Origin: Fodinibius sp964490705
GTDB lineage: Bacteria > Bacteroidota > Rhodothermia > Balneolales > Balneolaceae
DNA length: 64,000 nt
Reading direction: 5' to 3'
Assembly (NCBI GenBank): GCA_964490705.1
Contig: CAZBCG010000001.1
Span: forward strand, 434,001-498,000
Shown here: positions 46,449 to 55,832 of the stretch, in pieces
Numbering within the stretch: the first letter of the stretch is position 1
How the letters are laid out: each line of letters opens with the position of its first letter
Program-made: the position numbers and the translations under genes
Notes under the pieces: model-generated
The model's input: the letters and a program-made list of their open reading frames with translations, nothing else
Told to the model about the DNA's origin: nothing
Databases searched by the model: none

Positions 46449-47209
46449 TATTGATAATAAACGGGTATATCGTCTGGATACGAAATTATCAGGCTACCCA
46501 GCTGGGGATTTAAGTTTAAGGCCGTAAGTTGCAGGGCAACTTTTGACTGTTTATCTGACCCAAAGATACTAATTCTGCGCGGAAGGGTGAACCCCTCCAC
46601 CGATCCATAGGCATCGTAGGTGATTTTGGAGTACGGAAGTGCTGACTTTTCGGGTTGAATAATCTGGCGGACCACCAGCTCTTGTTTGTCAACAAATACC
46701 TCGGTACCGGTGGAAAGTTGTAGCCTGTAGAGCGATTCATTTTCCCACACCTTTTCTACATTATTCGCCGAGACCGAATAGCTAATCATCTCCAGAATAT
46801 TGAGCGAGGCCAGCTTGTTGATACGGTTCAGCTTGCCACCCCGCACTGGAATTTTGCGGACAAACTTATCCATTTTGTTATACACCAAGAGCGTATCGCC
46901 ATCGGTAAGCAGTTCGCCGCCCTCAATGCCGATACCATTGCGCACCGTCACTAAACTCTTTGAACGGTTGCTCGAAAATTCGATAACTACACGCTCGGTA
47001 TTGCCCGGCTCGCTGACAATTGCACGTCCCTTGCCTTTAAGCGAGCTGAGCGACGATTCATAGTCGGGGAGTTGGGATACTATTACAGAGACATCTGCGG
47101 AAGATTCCTGAAAACCGTCTTTCGCCAACTCTTTGGGACCCGAGCAGGAGAGCAATCCCACAGAAAGAAAAATCAAGAAAAATGATAGCGTTTGTAGCTG
47201 ATTATTCAC
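46448..47209 (-). CDS. DUF4292-family lipoprotein
   Basis: A 253-residue lipoprotein (LIFLSVGLLSC, Cys22) with a beta-rich body reminiscent of LolB/LolA-like folds (IEFSSNRSKSLVTVRNGIGIEGGELLTDGDTLLVYNK, then ISYSVSANNVEKVW). DUF4292 is widespread in Bacteroidota and relatives, normally between a TPR protein and an M23/EnvC-like gene, exactly as here. It overlaps both neighbours (8 bases with the TPR gene, 1 base with the EnvC-like gene), so translation is likely coupled. Function is unknown; a lipid or lipoprotein carrier role is only a structural guess. Confidence 0.85.
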   Translation of the reverse strand: MNNQLQTLSFFLIFLSVGLLSCSGPKELAKDGFQESSADVSVIVSQLPDYESSLSSLKGKGRAIVSEPGNTERVVIEFSSNRSKSLVTVRNGIGIEGGELLTDGDTLLVYNKMDKFVRKIPVRGGKLNRINKLASLNILEMISYSVSANNVEKVWENESLYRLQLSTGTEVFVDKQELVVRQIIQPEKSALPYSKITYDAYGSVEGFTLPRRISIFGSDKQSKVALQLTALNLNPQLGSLIISYPDDIPVYYQ

Positions 47210-48929
47210 CGTCGGTAGAAATTTTGTCTTTAAGATGCGTGCGTGAAGAATCTTTGTCGAGCGCCTTTTGCCACCATTGCCGCGCTTTATCGGGCCTATC
47301 TAACTTATTCAACACATCGCCCAAATGTTCCATCACCTCTGCGCTGGCCTGCCCGGTCTGCAATGCATCACGAATGTATTTTTCGGCTTTTTCGTACGCT
47401 CCCTGTTGATAATAAATCCACCCCATAGTATCAAGGTATGAGGCGTTTTGGGGATCCAGATCAAGCGCTTTTTGTGCCATCTTCTCGGCGCGTTTTAGCT
47501 CCTTGTTTTGTAATGACAAGTAGTAAGCGTAATTATTCAAAACCCCGGCATTTTCGGGATTTATTTCGAGCGATTCATCATAATATTGATAGGCGCTTTC
47601 CCATTCGTCGAGGGCAGCGTGTGCATTACCAAGGGCAGCAAAAATACTGCTTTTAAGCGAACGTCGGACAGGCAGCTTCGAGGCCTCGGTAAGATTTTTT
47701 ATGGCCTGCTTGGGATTTTGGTTGGAAAGTTGCGCGCTTCCCAGAAAGTACAGGATAATGGGATCTTGCGGAATCTCTTTTGCCGCTTTTTTACCCACAG
47801 TGACGGCTTCTTTGGTTCGCCCCTCACTTAGCAGTATTTGCAGCCGTTGTTTCCAGGCCGAATCATCGGTGGGAGATAAGCTGTTGGTACGTTTCAGTGC
47901 CTGTAATGCCAGATCGGGTTGTTGGGTATTGGCAAAGAATTCGCCGGCTAATCCCTGCACCCGTCCCGATGTTGGCGCAGCTTCCATCAGTTTTTGCAGG
48001 ACGGATCCCGTCACATTTTGGAGATCCGAGTTACTGGCATTCGATCGGTATTTCGAGTAGAGATATTGTCCGAGGTTTATCTTGTCGTCTTGGCTGATGG
48101 ACGGATTCGTAACGGCTCCTCCGAGAAGAGTGGCAAGACTATCCCACTGGGTTTTGCGGATATAGATATCCGAAAGCATAATGAGGGTTTTGGTATCGCG
48201 GGCATTAATTCGGAGGGCATTTTCCAGTACTTCTTGAGCCTCGTCCACCTTGCCCATTTCCTTATACTGGTTGCTGAGCACGCGTAACGTGGATAGATTA
48301 TCAGGGTCAAGGTCGCGAATTTTCTTGAGTTCAGCTATGGCCGAATCCCGCATGCCCATGCTGTTAAAATGATCCAGCTTCTGCAGGCGAATATTCAGAT
48401 CTTCGCCCCGCAGATAAAGCAGTCTATTATAGATGTCATTAGCTTTTTTAAGATCTCCTATATCACTGTATGACTGCGCCAGTTCTTGCAGCAAATTAGT
48501 GTTGTTGGAATCGTATTGAAGCGCATCTTTTAGCTCATTGACCGCTGCATCGTTTTTCCCCTGATCGCGATAAATCCGTGCCAGCTTTACCCGATACCAT
48601 TGGTTTTGGGGATCCAGTTTGACAGCCTGCTTGCCATAGTATTCGGCATTGGTGATATCGCCGACTCTCAGGTAGGTATCGGCCAGTGCAAAATTAATCC
48701 CGGCATGTTCGGGAAGCTTCACATATGCAGCTTTCAGCAACTCCAGTGCCTGCTGATAGTTTTCATTTTCAAAAGCAGCCAGCCCATCAATATATGCAGC
48801 TTGGGCATTAATGCGCGCTTTTTCATCCACTGATTGGGTATTCTGCGCGCGTATCTCAGGTGTAGCAAAGAGCATAAGTGCCAAGCTGCCGATCAGCAGA
48901 AAAAGATTGTGGGATGAATATCTGGGCAT
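47202..48929 (-). CDS. exported TPR-repeat protein
   Basis: A 575-residue protein from ATG 48929, which begins the signal peptide (SHNLFLLIGSLALMLFATPEIRAQ); the frame continues to a TTG at 48968. The mature protein is almost entirely tetratricopeptide repeats (about 12, e.g. AGINFALADTYLRVGDITNAEYYGKQAVKLDPQNQWYRVKLARIYRDQGK and the C-terminal SYLDTMGWIYYQQGAYEKAEKYIRDAL). TPR proteins are assembly scaffolds. As the first gene of the operon with DUF4292 and EnvC-like proteins it probably acts in envelope assembly or division. Confidence 0.88.
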   Translation of the reverse strand: MPRYSSHNLFLLIGSLALMLFATPEIRAQNTQSVDEKARINAQAAYIDGLAAFENENYQQALELLKAAYVKLPEHAGINFALADTYLRVGDITNAEYYGKQAVKLDPQNQWYRVKLARIYRDQGKNDAAVNELKDALQYDSNNTNLLQELAQSYSDIGDLKKANDIYNRLLYLRGEDLNIRLQKLDHFNSMGMRDSAIAELKKIRDLDPDNLSTLRVLSNQYKEMGKVDEAQEVLENALRINARDTKTLIMLSDIYIRKTQWDSLATLLGGAVTNPSISQDDKINLGQYLYSKYRSNASNSDLQNVTGSVLQKLMEAAPTSGRVQGLAGEFFANTQQPDLALQALKRTNSLSPTDDSAWKQRLQILLSEGRTKEAVTVGKKAAKEIPQDPIILYFLGSAQLSNQNPKQAIKNLTEASKLPVRRSLKSSIFAALGNAHAALDEWESAYQYYDESLEINPENAGVLNNYAYYLSLQNKELKRAEKMAQKALDLDPQNASYLDTMGWIYYQQGAYEKAEKYIRDALQTGQASAEVMEHLGDVLNKLDRPDKARQWWQKALDKDSSRTHLKDKISTDGE

Positions 48930-49004
48930 AGAATTTTTAACGGTTTGGTATTCTGTATAGTACAACAATTTCTGCTCTCATTCAGCCCAAACAACCTCAT
49001 GTGA

Positions 49005-49751
49005 TTAATCGGCGATGGTTCTCCGCCATCCGTTGAGGCGCTCGAAGGCGTGTCTCATGTGCGATCCGTACCAGCTAAACCACTCTCCCTCAACCAATAG
49101 TACTCGTGCAGCAGGGCACGCTTCTTCGACTTGTGCAATATGTTTTTCTTTAAAGGGATACGGCTCGCTGCTCAGCAACACCAGGTCTGGGTTATACGAC
49201 TGTAATTCATCGAGATTCAGCTTGGGATAGCGTAATTTACTTCCAAATACATTCGGCATATTCCAGTGCTCCAGCACATCGTGGATATAGGTATCGCCGC
49301 CCACCGTCATCCAGGGATCTTTCCAGATCATATAAACCGTTCGCAGTTCCGATTCATCGGGACGTTGCTCCAGTCGCTGTTGAATATCTTTAATGAGTTG
49401 CTCGGCGTTATCCCGGACATCAAAATCTACGCCGAGCTCGTGCATAGTTATCAGCGCATCTTCGATGGTCTCAATTTCAGTGACGTTGATCCTAAAATCA
49501 TCCATCAGCTTTTTTACATCCTGCGGACGATTTTCCTCTTTATTGGCGATAATATAATCCGGGTTGAGCTCGCGAATTTTATCGAGCCGCGGATTTTTTG
49601 TGCCGCCGACGATGGGAATATCTTCTACTTTTTCTTTGGGATGCACGCAGAAGCGCGTCCGCCCCACGAGGCGATCTTCCAGTCCCAGATCGAAAACCAG
49701 TTCCGTCAAACTGGGCACTAAACTTATGATACGTTGCGGTGTTTCTTTCAT
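49005..49751 (-). CDS. BtuF-like helical-backbone metal receptor without signal peptide
   Basis: A 248-residue protein with the fold of cobalamin / iron-siderophore binding proteins: RIISLVPSLTELVFDLGLEDRLVGRTRFCVHP, PDYIIANKEENRPQDV, a long central helix, and NPDLVLLSSEPYPFKEKHI. The frame starts at the domain itself; no signal peptide or lipobox is encoded and none can be gained from an upstream start. So it should be cytoplasmic, unlike importer binding proteins. No ABC permease is adjacent. Similar signal-less proteins occur in Bacteroidota; their role is not established. Confidence 0.8.
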   Translation of the reverse strand: MKETPQRIISLVPSLTELVFDLGLEDRLVGRTRFCVHPKEKVEDIPIVGGTKNPRLDKIRELNPDYIIANKEENRPQDVKKLMDDFRINVTEIETIEDALITMHELGVDFDVRDNAEQLIKDIQQRLEQRPDESELRTVYMIWKDPWMTVGGDTYIHDVLEHWNMPNVFGSKLRYPKLNLDELQSYNPDLVLLSSEPYPFKEKHIAQVEEACPAARVLLVEGEWFSWYGSHMRHAFERLNGWRRTIAD

Positions 49752-49761
49752 CTTCAGGTTA

Positions 49762-49858
49762 TTTCACAGAGTTACACAAAGAATACACCAAGATTCACGA
49801 AGAAAAAGCTCTGTGGAGCTTTGTGCATATTTTGTGAGACTTAGTGTAATGAATTTAG
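49762..49858. repeat. CACAGAG-type intergenic repeat
   Basis: Regularly spaced short units (TTCACAGAG, TTACACAAAG, ATACACCAAG, TTCACGAAG) are followed by their approximate reverse complements (CTCTGTGGAG, CTTTGTGCAT, TTTGTGAGAC, TTAGTGTAAT). The whole can fold as a long imperfect hairpin. Repeats of this look are known between genes of many bacteria. No coding content. Confidence 0.5.
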
Positions 49859-49871
49859 TTCAATTTAATCG

Positions 49872-50738
49872 CTAAAATCGTTTCACAATACTCTTGACCT
49901 GCCGACCGTAATGTCCACCGAACAAATTGGTATGCACCAATAGCGGATAGAGGTTATAGATGTTTTTCCGCTGATTAAAATTCGGAGCCAGCGGATACTC
50001 ATTTTCATAGGCCCGGTAAAAGGCACTTGAAAATCCACCGAACAGATGCGTAAATGCCAGTTCAATTTCGCGGTGTCCGTAATATACAGCCGGATCATAG
50101 ATGGTGGCACGTCCGGTATTGTCATAAAAATAGTTGCCGCCCCAGAGATCGCCGTGCAGCAGGCTGGCCGGTTCATCGGGGAAAATATCGGGCAGTTGCT
50201 TATAAAGCGCTTCAAAATGAGCTACGGTGCTGCTGCCCAGCTTACCGGCATCGGTCGCCATTTTGAGCTGCGGCTCCATCCGTTCCTCGATAAAGAAATC
50301 GACCCAGCTGTCGTGCCAGCTGTTGGACTGTGGCAGCCGCCCGATGTAGTTATCGTGATCCAGCCCAAACTGCTCGTTCTGTTGCTGGTGGAGCTTTGCT
50401 AAATTCCTGCCGAACGCTTCTGCAGAGCCCGATTTTGAACTTCCTTCGATCATAAACTCCTGAGCCAGAAATCCGGTACCGCTGTTTGTTTTACCAGTGG
50501 CATAAACCTCTGGAATCCTGATTTCCGTGCCGGCCGATGCCAGCAATTTGAGTCCCTTTTTTTCGACCGAAAACATCCGGGGATCAGCCGTTTGATTCCA
50601 TTTGAGGAAACAGGTTTTTCCATCGGAAAGCGTAATTTTCGCGGCCTGATTGATACTGCCGCCGGACACGCGATTGATTGAGGTAATCGATTGCCCCAGT
50701 GCTTGCTCTACGGATGTTTGCAGTTGATCGGAAATCAT
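49872..50738 (-). CDS. fructosamine/ribulosamine kinase family protein
   Basis: A 288-residue FN3K-family kinase with a protein-kinase-like fold. GGSINQAAKI is the glycine-rich loop, FLKW the ATP lysine, HGDLWGGN the catalytic loop, and IYDPAVYYGHREIELAF the metal-binding DPA motif. These enzymes phosphorylate ketoamine adducts on protein amines so that the adduct breaks down, repairing glycated proteins. It ends the pair with the phosphatase gene, one base apart. This neighbour pair is recurrent in bacteria. Confidence 0.88.
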   Translation of the reverse strand: MISDQLQTSVEQALGQSITSINRVSGGSINQAAKITLSDGKTCFLKWNQTADPRMFSVEKKGLKLLASAGTEIRIPEVYATGKTNSGTGFLAQEFMIEGSSKSGSAEAFGRNLAKLHQQQNEQFGLDHDNYIGRLPQSNSWHDSWVDFFIEERMEPQLKMATDAGKLGSSTVAHFEALYKQLPDIFPDEPASLLHGDLWGGNYFYDNTGRATIYDPAVYYGHREIELAFTHLFGGFSSAFYRAYENEYPLAPNFNQRKNIYNLYPLLVHTNLFGGHYGRQVKSIVKRF

Positions 50739-50739
50739 G

Positions 50740-51252
50740 CTAGTCGTCGATATGTTTTTCCAGTTCGTCGAGCAGTGATTTGCAGCTTCGCTTCACGATC
50801 TGGAAAACGTTTTCAAAACCTTCCGGTCCGCCGTAATACGGATCGGGGACTTGCCCGTCGCTGGGATTAGGATCAAAATCGCGCATGCGCCCAATTTTGG
50901 TAGATTGGTCGCCGTTGGCCATCTGCTTAACGTTATTAAAATTTTCGTCGTCCATTGCCAGCACCAGATCAAAATAGTCGAAATCGGATGATTTGAACTG
51001 CCGGGCTTTAGAATGAAGCGTAATACCGTGCTCGTTAGCTGTGCGCTGGCTTTTGCTGTTGGCTGATTCCCCGATATGATAAGCAGATGTTCCTGCAGAA
51101 TCGACTTCGAAATAATCCGAGAGGCCACGTTCATTTATCAGGTGCTGAAATACACCTTCGGCAGTCGGACTGCGACAGATATTCCCCAGGCAGACAAAAC
51201 ATATTTTGTAGTGATCATCTTTGGTGATAGTACGAGTTGTAGATAAATCCAT
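50740..51252 (-). CDS. low-molecular-weight protein-tyrosine phosphatase
   Basis: A 170-residue phosphatase. The active-site loop CLGNICRS (CX5R, near residue 20-27) follows strand KICFVC, and the general-acid motif PDPYYGG is present near the C-terminus. The N-terminal ~12 residues (MDLSTTRTITKD) precede the usual start, and no later Met is available before the catalytic strand. It is followed by the fructosamine-kinase gene after one base. LMW phosphatases beside FN3K are thought to aid deglycation by removing phosphate from ribulosamine products, so a repair role is as likely as tyrosine signalling. Confidence 0.9.
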   Translation of the reverse strand: MDLSTTRTITKDDHYKICFVCLGNICRSPTAEGVFQHLINERGLSDYFEVDSAGTSAYHIGESANSKSQRTANEHGITLHSKARQFKSSDFDYFDLVLAMDDENFNNVKQMANGDQSTKIGRMRDFDPNPSDGQVPDPYYGGPEGFENVFQIVKRSCKSLLDELEKHIDD

Positions 51253-51556
51253 AGTGCGTTTTTAAGAATAAGTCGTTTTATTTTGCTAGAGCTCAAAATA
51301 ATAGGCTGCAATGATAAAGCATAACGATGAGTGATCGCGTAATTCTAATTTGCAAATTGTGGTACCTTTCCTTTTTATGGGTCGCTAATGATGTAAAATT
51401 CGCGCTCAGAATGTGAATTGATGAGCTAAGACTTGTATCTTTGGGGCTCATTAAAATTGAGATCATTTTTAAAATTAAGATTAGCTACTGATAAATCGGG
51501 AAAACTCCTATATTAGTAGCTTTCAAAAAGCCAACAGAGCAGTTATAACGGCCTTT
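51253..51556. other. divergent promoter region before ileS
   Basis: About 300 bases without a gene. TATCTTTG (51436-51443) is a good -7 element for ileS, with TTG (51417-51419) upstream at a shorter than usual spacing. This would give an mRNA leader of about 105 bases. No T-box, riboswitch or other leader structure was recognised. Confidence 0.45.
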
Positions 51557-54500
51557 ATGAGTAAACAGTTTGACGAAGTAAAACAATTAAATTTTTCGAA
51601 GCTCGAAGTCGAAACTCTGAAGTGGTGGAAAGAGAATAATATTTTTGAGAAAAGTCTTTCTACCCGCGAAGAGGGGATCCCTTTTACGTTTTATGAGGGA
51701 CCACCCACGGCTAACGGCAAGCCGGGTATCCATCATGTGATGTCCCGTACGGTTAAGGATATGTTTTGCCGTTACAAAACGTTGAAAGGATTTCGTGTTG
51801 AGCGCAAGGCCGGCTGGGATACGCACGGACTGCCCGTTGAGATCGAAGTTGAAAAAGAATTGGGACTCGAAGGCCGCGAGCAGGTCGAAGAATACGGTGT
51901 GGCTGAATACAACGAAAAATGCCGCAACAGCGTCCTTAAGTACAAAGACTTATGGGATAAACTGACCAACCGCATGGCCTACTGGGTAGATCTGGATGAT
52001 CCCTATATCACCTTCGATAATGATTATATCGAATCGGTCTGGTGGGCATTCAAAACGCTGTATGAAAAAGATCTTGTTTATAAGGGATATAAAATCCAGT
52101 GGTATTCGCCCGGCAGTGGCACGGTACTGTCTTCTCATGAGGTAGCCCAGGGATACGAAGAAGTGCAGGACCCCTCCATTTTTGTGAAATTTAAGGTGGA
52201 GATGGCCGATGATGTGTATTTCCTCGCGTGGACTACTACGCCGTGGACCATCATTTCGAATATGTGTCTGGCAGTAAATCCCGAATTGGATTATGCCAAG
52301 ATCGAGCTCTCCGAAGGTGATCGTACTGAGTATTACATCATGGCCAAAGATTGTATCGATGAAGTGATCGACCATGATTACGAGATTGTCGAAGAGTACA
52401 AGGGCGAAGATCTGCTGGGATGGACCTATGATCCCGTGTTTGATTATGCCCTCGAAGAATATGATAAAGATGAGGCATGGAAAGTAGTGCCCGCTGATTA
52501 TGTAACCACCGAAGAAGGTACCGGTGTGGTCCATACGGCGCCCGCTTTTGGTGCCGATGACTACGAGACGAGCCAAGAGAACGATATTCCGATGTTTAAC
52601 CCCATCGACGGGAATGGAAAGTTCACCGAAAAGGTGCCTGATTTTGAAGGGCAATGGTTCAAGGATGCCGACAGTGAGATTGCGCGTGCTATCAAGGACA
52701 AATACCTGATGTATAAGCACGAAACATATGTGCACAACTATCCGCATGACTGGCGCAAAGGTACGCCGCTGATGTCGTACCCCGTGGAGTCATGGTTTAT
52801 TCGCACGACCGACGTGAAGGATAAGATGGTGGATTACAATGCAAAGAAAATTAACTGGAAGCCGCCGAGTACAGGTTCGGGCCGATTTGGTACGTGGCTC
52901 GAAAATAATGTGGATTGGGCCGTGTCGCGTCAACGCTATTGGGGATCTCCCATTCCGCTTTGGGTTAGCGATGAAAATCCCGATCACGTGGAAGTAGTGG
53001 GTAGTATCGAAGAGCTGAAGAAAAAAGCCGGTCTGCCTGATGATGCCGAAATTGATCTTCATCGCCCGCATATTGATGATATTACCTGGGAAGGTCCCGA
53101 CGGTGGTACGATGCGGCGCATTCCCGACCTGATGGATGTGTGGTTTGACTCCGGATCGATGCCGTTTGCGCAATGGCATTATCCGTTTGAGAATAAAGAC
53201 AAGTTCAAGAAAAATTTTCCCGCTGATTTTATTGCCGAAGGGGTAGATCAGACGCGCGGTTGGTTTTATACACTGCACGCGCTTGGCACGATGCTGTTCG
53301 ATCAGCCGGCCTATAAAAATGTAGTCTCCAATGGACTGGTGCTCGATGAGAACGGCAACAAGATGAGTAAATCTAAAGGCAATGCCGTGGAGCCGTTCGA
53401 TGTGATTCAGAAATACGGCGCCGATACGGTGCGCTGGTATATGATGAGCAACTCATCGCCGTGGGAGAATCTCAAGTTTAGTGAGCACGGTCTGCAGGAG
53501 ACCCAGCGTAAGTTTTTTAATACGTTTGTGAATACCTATTCGTTCTTTGCGATGTATGCCAACATCGACGGCTTTACCTATTCGGGGACACCAATTCCCG
53601 TGGGCGATCGCCAAGAACTTGATCGCTGGATTATTTCGCGACTCAACACCACAGTTAAGCTGGTTGATGAGTATCTCGATGATTACGAGCCTACGAAAGC
53701 GACGCGTGCTATCGAAGAATTTGTGGAAGAGCTGAGCAACTGGTACGTGCGCCGAAATCGCCGCCGGTTCTGGAAAGAAGGCAAGAGTCTTGATAAAACG
53801 GCGGCCTATCAGACGCTGTACGAATGCTTGGTTGATTTGGCCAAGCTGATGAGTCCCATTGCACCGTTTACGGGTGAATGGTTGTATCAGAAATTGAATA
53901 ACGTAACTGATGCTGATGAAGAGTCGGTCCATATTTCATTTTATCCTACGGTGGAGGAAACGGCGATCGACAAGCAGCTGGAGCGACGCATGGAGCTCGC
54001 TCGACAAGTGTCGTCAATGGTATTGAGTCTTCGTAACAAGCTGGAACTAAATGTGCGTCAGCCGCTGGCACGTATCATTTTACCGATTGATAATGAAGAC
54101 GATCGGCAGGCGATAGAGTCCGTAAAAGATATTATCTTAGACGAAGTCAATGTGAAGGCTGTTGAGTTTGTAGATGATGACTCTGGTATTGTCCATAAGT
54201 CGGCGAAGCCAAATTATCCGAAACTTGGCAGCAAGTTGGGCAGTAAGATGAAGCCTGTGGCTGCGAAGGTAGCAGAATTGACCACCGAAGAAATTACCGA
54301 ATACGAAGAAACCGGATCTATCGAATTGGATCTCGGTGATCAAGGAATTGTACAACTCGACAGCGGCGCGCTCGAAATTGTGCGCACCGGGCTGGAAGGA
54401 TGGTCGGTCGAGACTGAAGAAGGGTTGAGTGTAGCGCTCGATACCGAGCTTACGAAAGAGCTTATCGACGAAGGATTGGCCCGTGAGTTTGTGAACCGCA

Positions 54501-54730
54501 TCCAGAATATGCGCAAAGAAGCCGACTTTGATGTGGTTGATCGTATCACCATTGGCTTTGAAGGTTCCGACAAGCTGGAGGAGGCCGTGGAATCGATGAA
54601 AGAATATATTAAAAGTGAAACGCTGGCCGAAGATATTTCGACAGAAGAATTAGATGTATCAGATTTTGTGAAAAACTGGGAGATCGGTGACGAAGAATCT
54701 ACCATCTCTATCAGAAGAAATCCTAACTAA
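51557..54730 (+). CDS. ileS: isoleucine--tRNA ligase
   Basis: A 1057-residue class Ia synthetase charging tRNA-Ile. The HIGH-type motif is GIHH (57-60) in PPTANGKPGIHH, and KMSKS is at 602-606. The CP1 editing domain (about 190-400) contains WTTTPWT and GTGVVHTAPAFG, and the anticodon-binding region follows KMSKS (about 660-850). Length and the GWDTHGLPVE context resemble the longer, eukaryote-like form (IleRS2). It heads a run with the dksA-like and lspA genes (gaps of 14 and 28 bases). The ileS-lspA linkage is common in bacteria. Confidence 0.97.
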   Translation: MSKQFDEVKQLNFSKLEVETLKWWKENNIFEKSLSTREEGIPFTFYEGPPTANGKPGIHHVMSRTVKDMFCRYKTLKGFRVERKAGWDTHGLPVEIEVEKELGLEGREQVEEYGVAEYNEKCRNSVLKYKDLWDKLTNRMAYWVDLDDPYITFDNDYIESVWWAFKTLYEKDLVYKGYKIQWYSPGSGTVLSSHEVAQGYEEVQDPSIFVKFKVEMADDVYFLAWTTTPWTIISNMCLAVNPELDYAKIELSEGDRTEYYIMAKDCIDEVIDHDYEIVEEYKGEDLLGWTYDPVFDYALEEYDKDEAWKVVPADYVTTEEGTGVVHTAPAFGADDYETSQENDIPMFNPIDGNGKFTEKVPDFEGQWFKDADSEIARAIKDKYLMYKHETYVHNYPHDWRKGTPLMSYPVESWFIRTTDVKDKMVDYNAKKINWKPPSTGSGRFGTWLENNVDWAVSRQRYWGSPIPLWVSDENPDHVEVVGSIEELKKKAGLPDDAEIDLHRPHIDDITWEGPDGGTMRRIPDLMDVWFDSGSMPFAQWHYPFENKDKFKKNFPADFIAEGVDQTRGWFYTLHALGTMLFDQPAYKNVVSNGLVLDENGNKMSKSKGNAVEPFDVIQKYGADTVRWYMMSNSSPWENLKFSEHGLQETQRKFFNTFVNTYSFFAMYANIDGFTYSGTPIPVGDRQELDRWIISRLNTTVKLVDEYLDDYEPTKATRAIEEFVEELSNWYVRRNRRRFWKEGKSLDKTAAYQTLYECLVDLAKLMSPIAPFTGEWLYQKLNNVTDADEESVHISFYPTVEETAIDKQLERRMELARQVSSMVLSLRNKLELNVRQPLARIILPIDNEDDRQAIESVKDIILDEVNVKAVEFVDDDSGIVHKSAKPNYPKLGSKLGSKMKPVAAKVAELTTEEITEYEETGSIELDLGDQGIVQLDSGALEIVRTGLEGWSVETEEGLSVALDTELTKELIDEGLAREFVNRIQNMRKEADFDVVDRITIGFEGSDKLEEAVESMKEYIKSETLAEDISTEELDVSDFVKNWEIGDEESTISIRRNPN

Positions 54731-54744
54731 GAAGTGAGTGCATT

Positions 54745-55155
54745 ATGGCATCCGGAAAAAACGATACCCAACAGGATCAGGATCGTGTCTCTCCATATTC
54801 GGACGAAGAGTTAGAATATTTTCGGGAGATCATCCTTAAAAAACTTGAAGAAGCGGAAAACGAGCTCGAATCGCTGCAAAGTACCCTGCGCGACAGCATG
54901 GAAAATTCCAGTGATGAGTCGGCCTACTCTTTCCATATGGCCGATGCGGGAACGGACGCCCAAGAGCGCGAAAAAACGTATATGCTCTTCAACAGAACAA
55001 AGAAATTTGTGCGTTATTTGAATGATGCGCTCAAACGCATCGATAACAAAACGTATGGAGTTTGCAAGGTGACCGGCAAGAAAATTTCGAAAGGTCGTCT
55101 CGAAGCGGTACCGCATACACAACTCAGTATTGAAGCCAAGCTGAAGCGTAGATAG
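54745..55155 (+). CDS. DksA/TraR-family protein lacking the zinc-finger cysteines
   Basis: A 136-residue cytoplasmic protein. A long coiled-coil helix pair (about 20-110: YSDEELEYFREIILKKLEEAENELESLQ and REKTYMLFNRTKKFVRYLNDALKRI) is followed by the DksA C-terminal region YGVCKVTGKKISKGRLEAVPHTQLSIEAK. In classical DksA this holds four zinc-binding cysteines; here only the first remains. DksA binds the RNA-polymerase secondary channel with ppGpp. The acidic tip needed for this (HMADAGTDAQE) is kept. Degenerate forms are usual in Bacteroidota. Confidence 0.85.
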   Translation: MASGKNDTQQDQDRVSPYSDEELEYFREIILKKLEEAENELESLQSTLRDSMENSSDESAYSFHMADAGTDAQEREKTYMLFNRTKKFVRYLNDALKRIDNKTYGVCKVTGKKISKGRLEAVPHTQLSIEAKLKRR

Positions 55156-55183
55156 TTAATATTAGTTGTAACTTCGCATTCCT

Positions 55184-55777
55184 TTGGATCGATCAAAACG
55201 TACTGCGCTCATTGCTCCCATTGTCGTTGTTGTTATTCTGGATCAGCTGACAAAGCACTGGGTTCGTCTTTCGCCAAGCATCCACCACTGGGATATTATT
55301 CCCGGTTGGCTGTCATTTAACTATACCCAGAATCCAGGCATGGCACTGGGGATGCAGTGGGCATCAACCGAGGTTATCAGCCTGATAGCGATTATTGCTA
55401 CGCTGGGGATCCTTACCTATGTGTTGTATAACCGTCACCAGGCCAGTACAGGTTACCTGTTTTGTATGGGATTGGTGCTCGGCGGTGCGGTTGGCAATAT
55501 CATTGACCGGCTGATTATGGGCTATCTCGAATCGAGTGGTGGCCTACTGCAGGGACACGTTGTTGATTTCATCCATTTTGATCTCGTAATCGGCGGCTAT
55601 CCCGTCTTTCCCTATATTTTTAATGTTGCCGATATCGCCATCAGTACGGCTATTATTTCGATGATTGTATTTCATAAAAAAGTGATGCCGGAAGATTTTG
55701 CGACTGCCAATCAAGAGAAGCAAGCATCCACACCTTCGGCTGAATCTCCACAGGAAGATGGGAATATTCAGTATTAG
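55184..55777 (+). CDS. lspA: lipoprotein signal peptidase (signal peptidase II)
   Basis: A 197-residue inner-membrane aspartic protease that cleaves prolipoproteins before the lipidated cysteine. Four membrane helices are visible (about 8-25, 62-84, 91-110, 140-165). Motifs are DQLTKHWV, NYTQNPGMALG, GNIIDRL (catalytic Asp) and FNVADIAIS (catalytic Asp). The start is TTG at 55184 (MDRSKRTALIAP), since no ATG precedes the first helix. An extra polar C-terminal tail (about 170-197) is present. It would serve the many lipoproteins encoded in the window. Confidence 0.94.
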   Translation: MDRSKRTALIAPIVVVVILDQLTKHWVRLSPSIHHWDIIPGWLSFNYTQNPGMALGMQWASTEVISLIAIIATLGILTYVLYNRHQASTGYLFCMGLVLGGAVGNIIDRLIMGYLESSGGLLQGHVVDFIHFDLVIGGYPVFPYIFNVADIAISTAIISMIVFHKKVMPEDFATANQEKQASTPSAESPQEDGNIQY

Positions 55778-55832
55778 AGAACAGAATATTTTGATTTAAG
55801 GATTTGGTATTTCCCAGCAAGAAATCCTAAAC

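Noticed and set aside
51950..52747. 265-codon open frame opposite ileS
   Set aside because: Antisense shadow of the highly conserved ileS gene.
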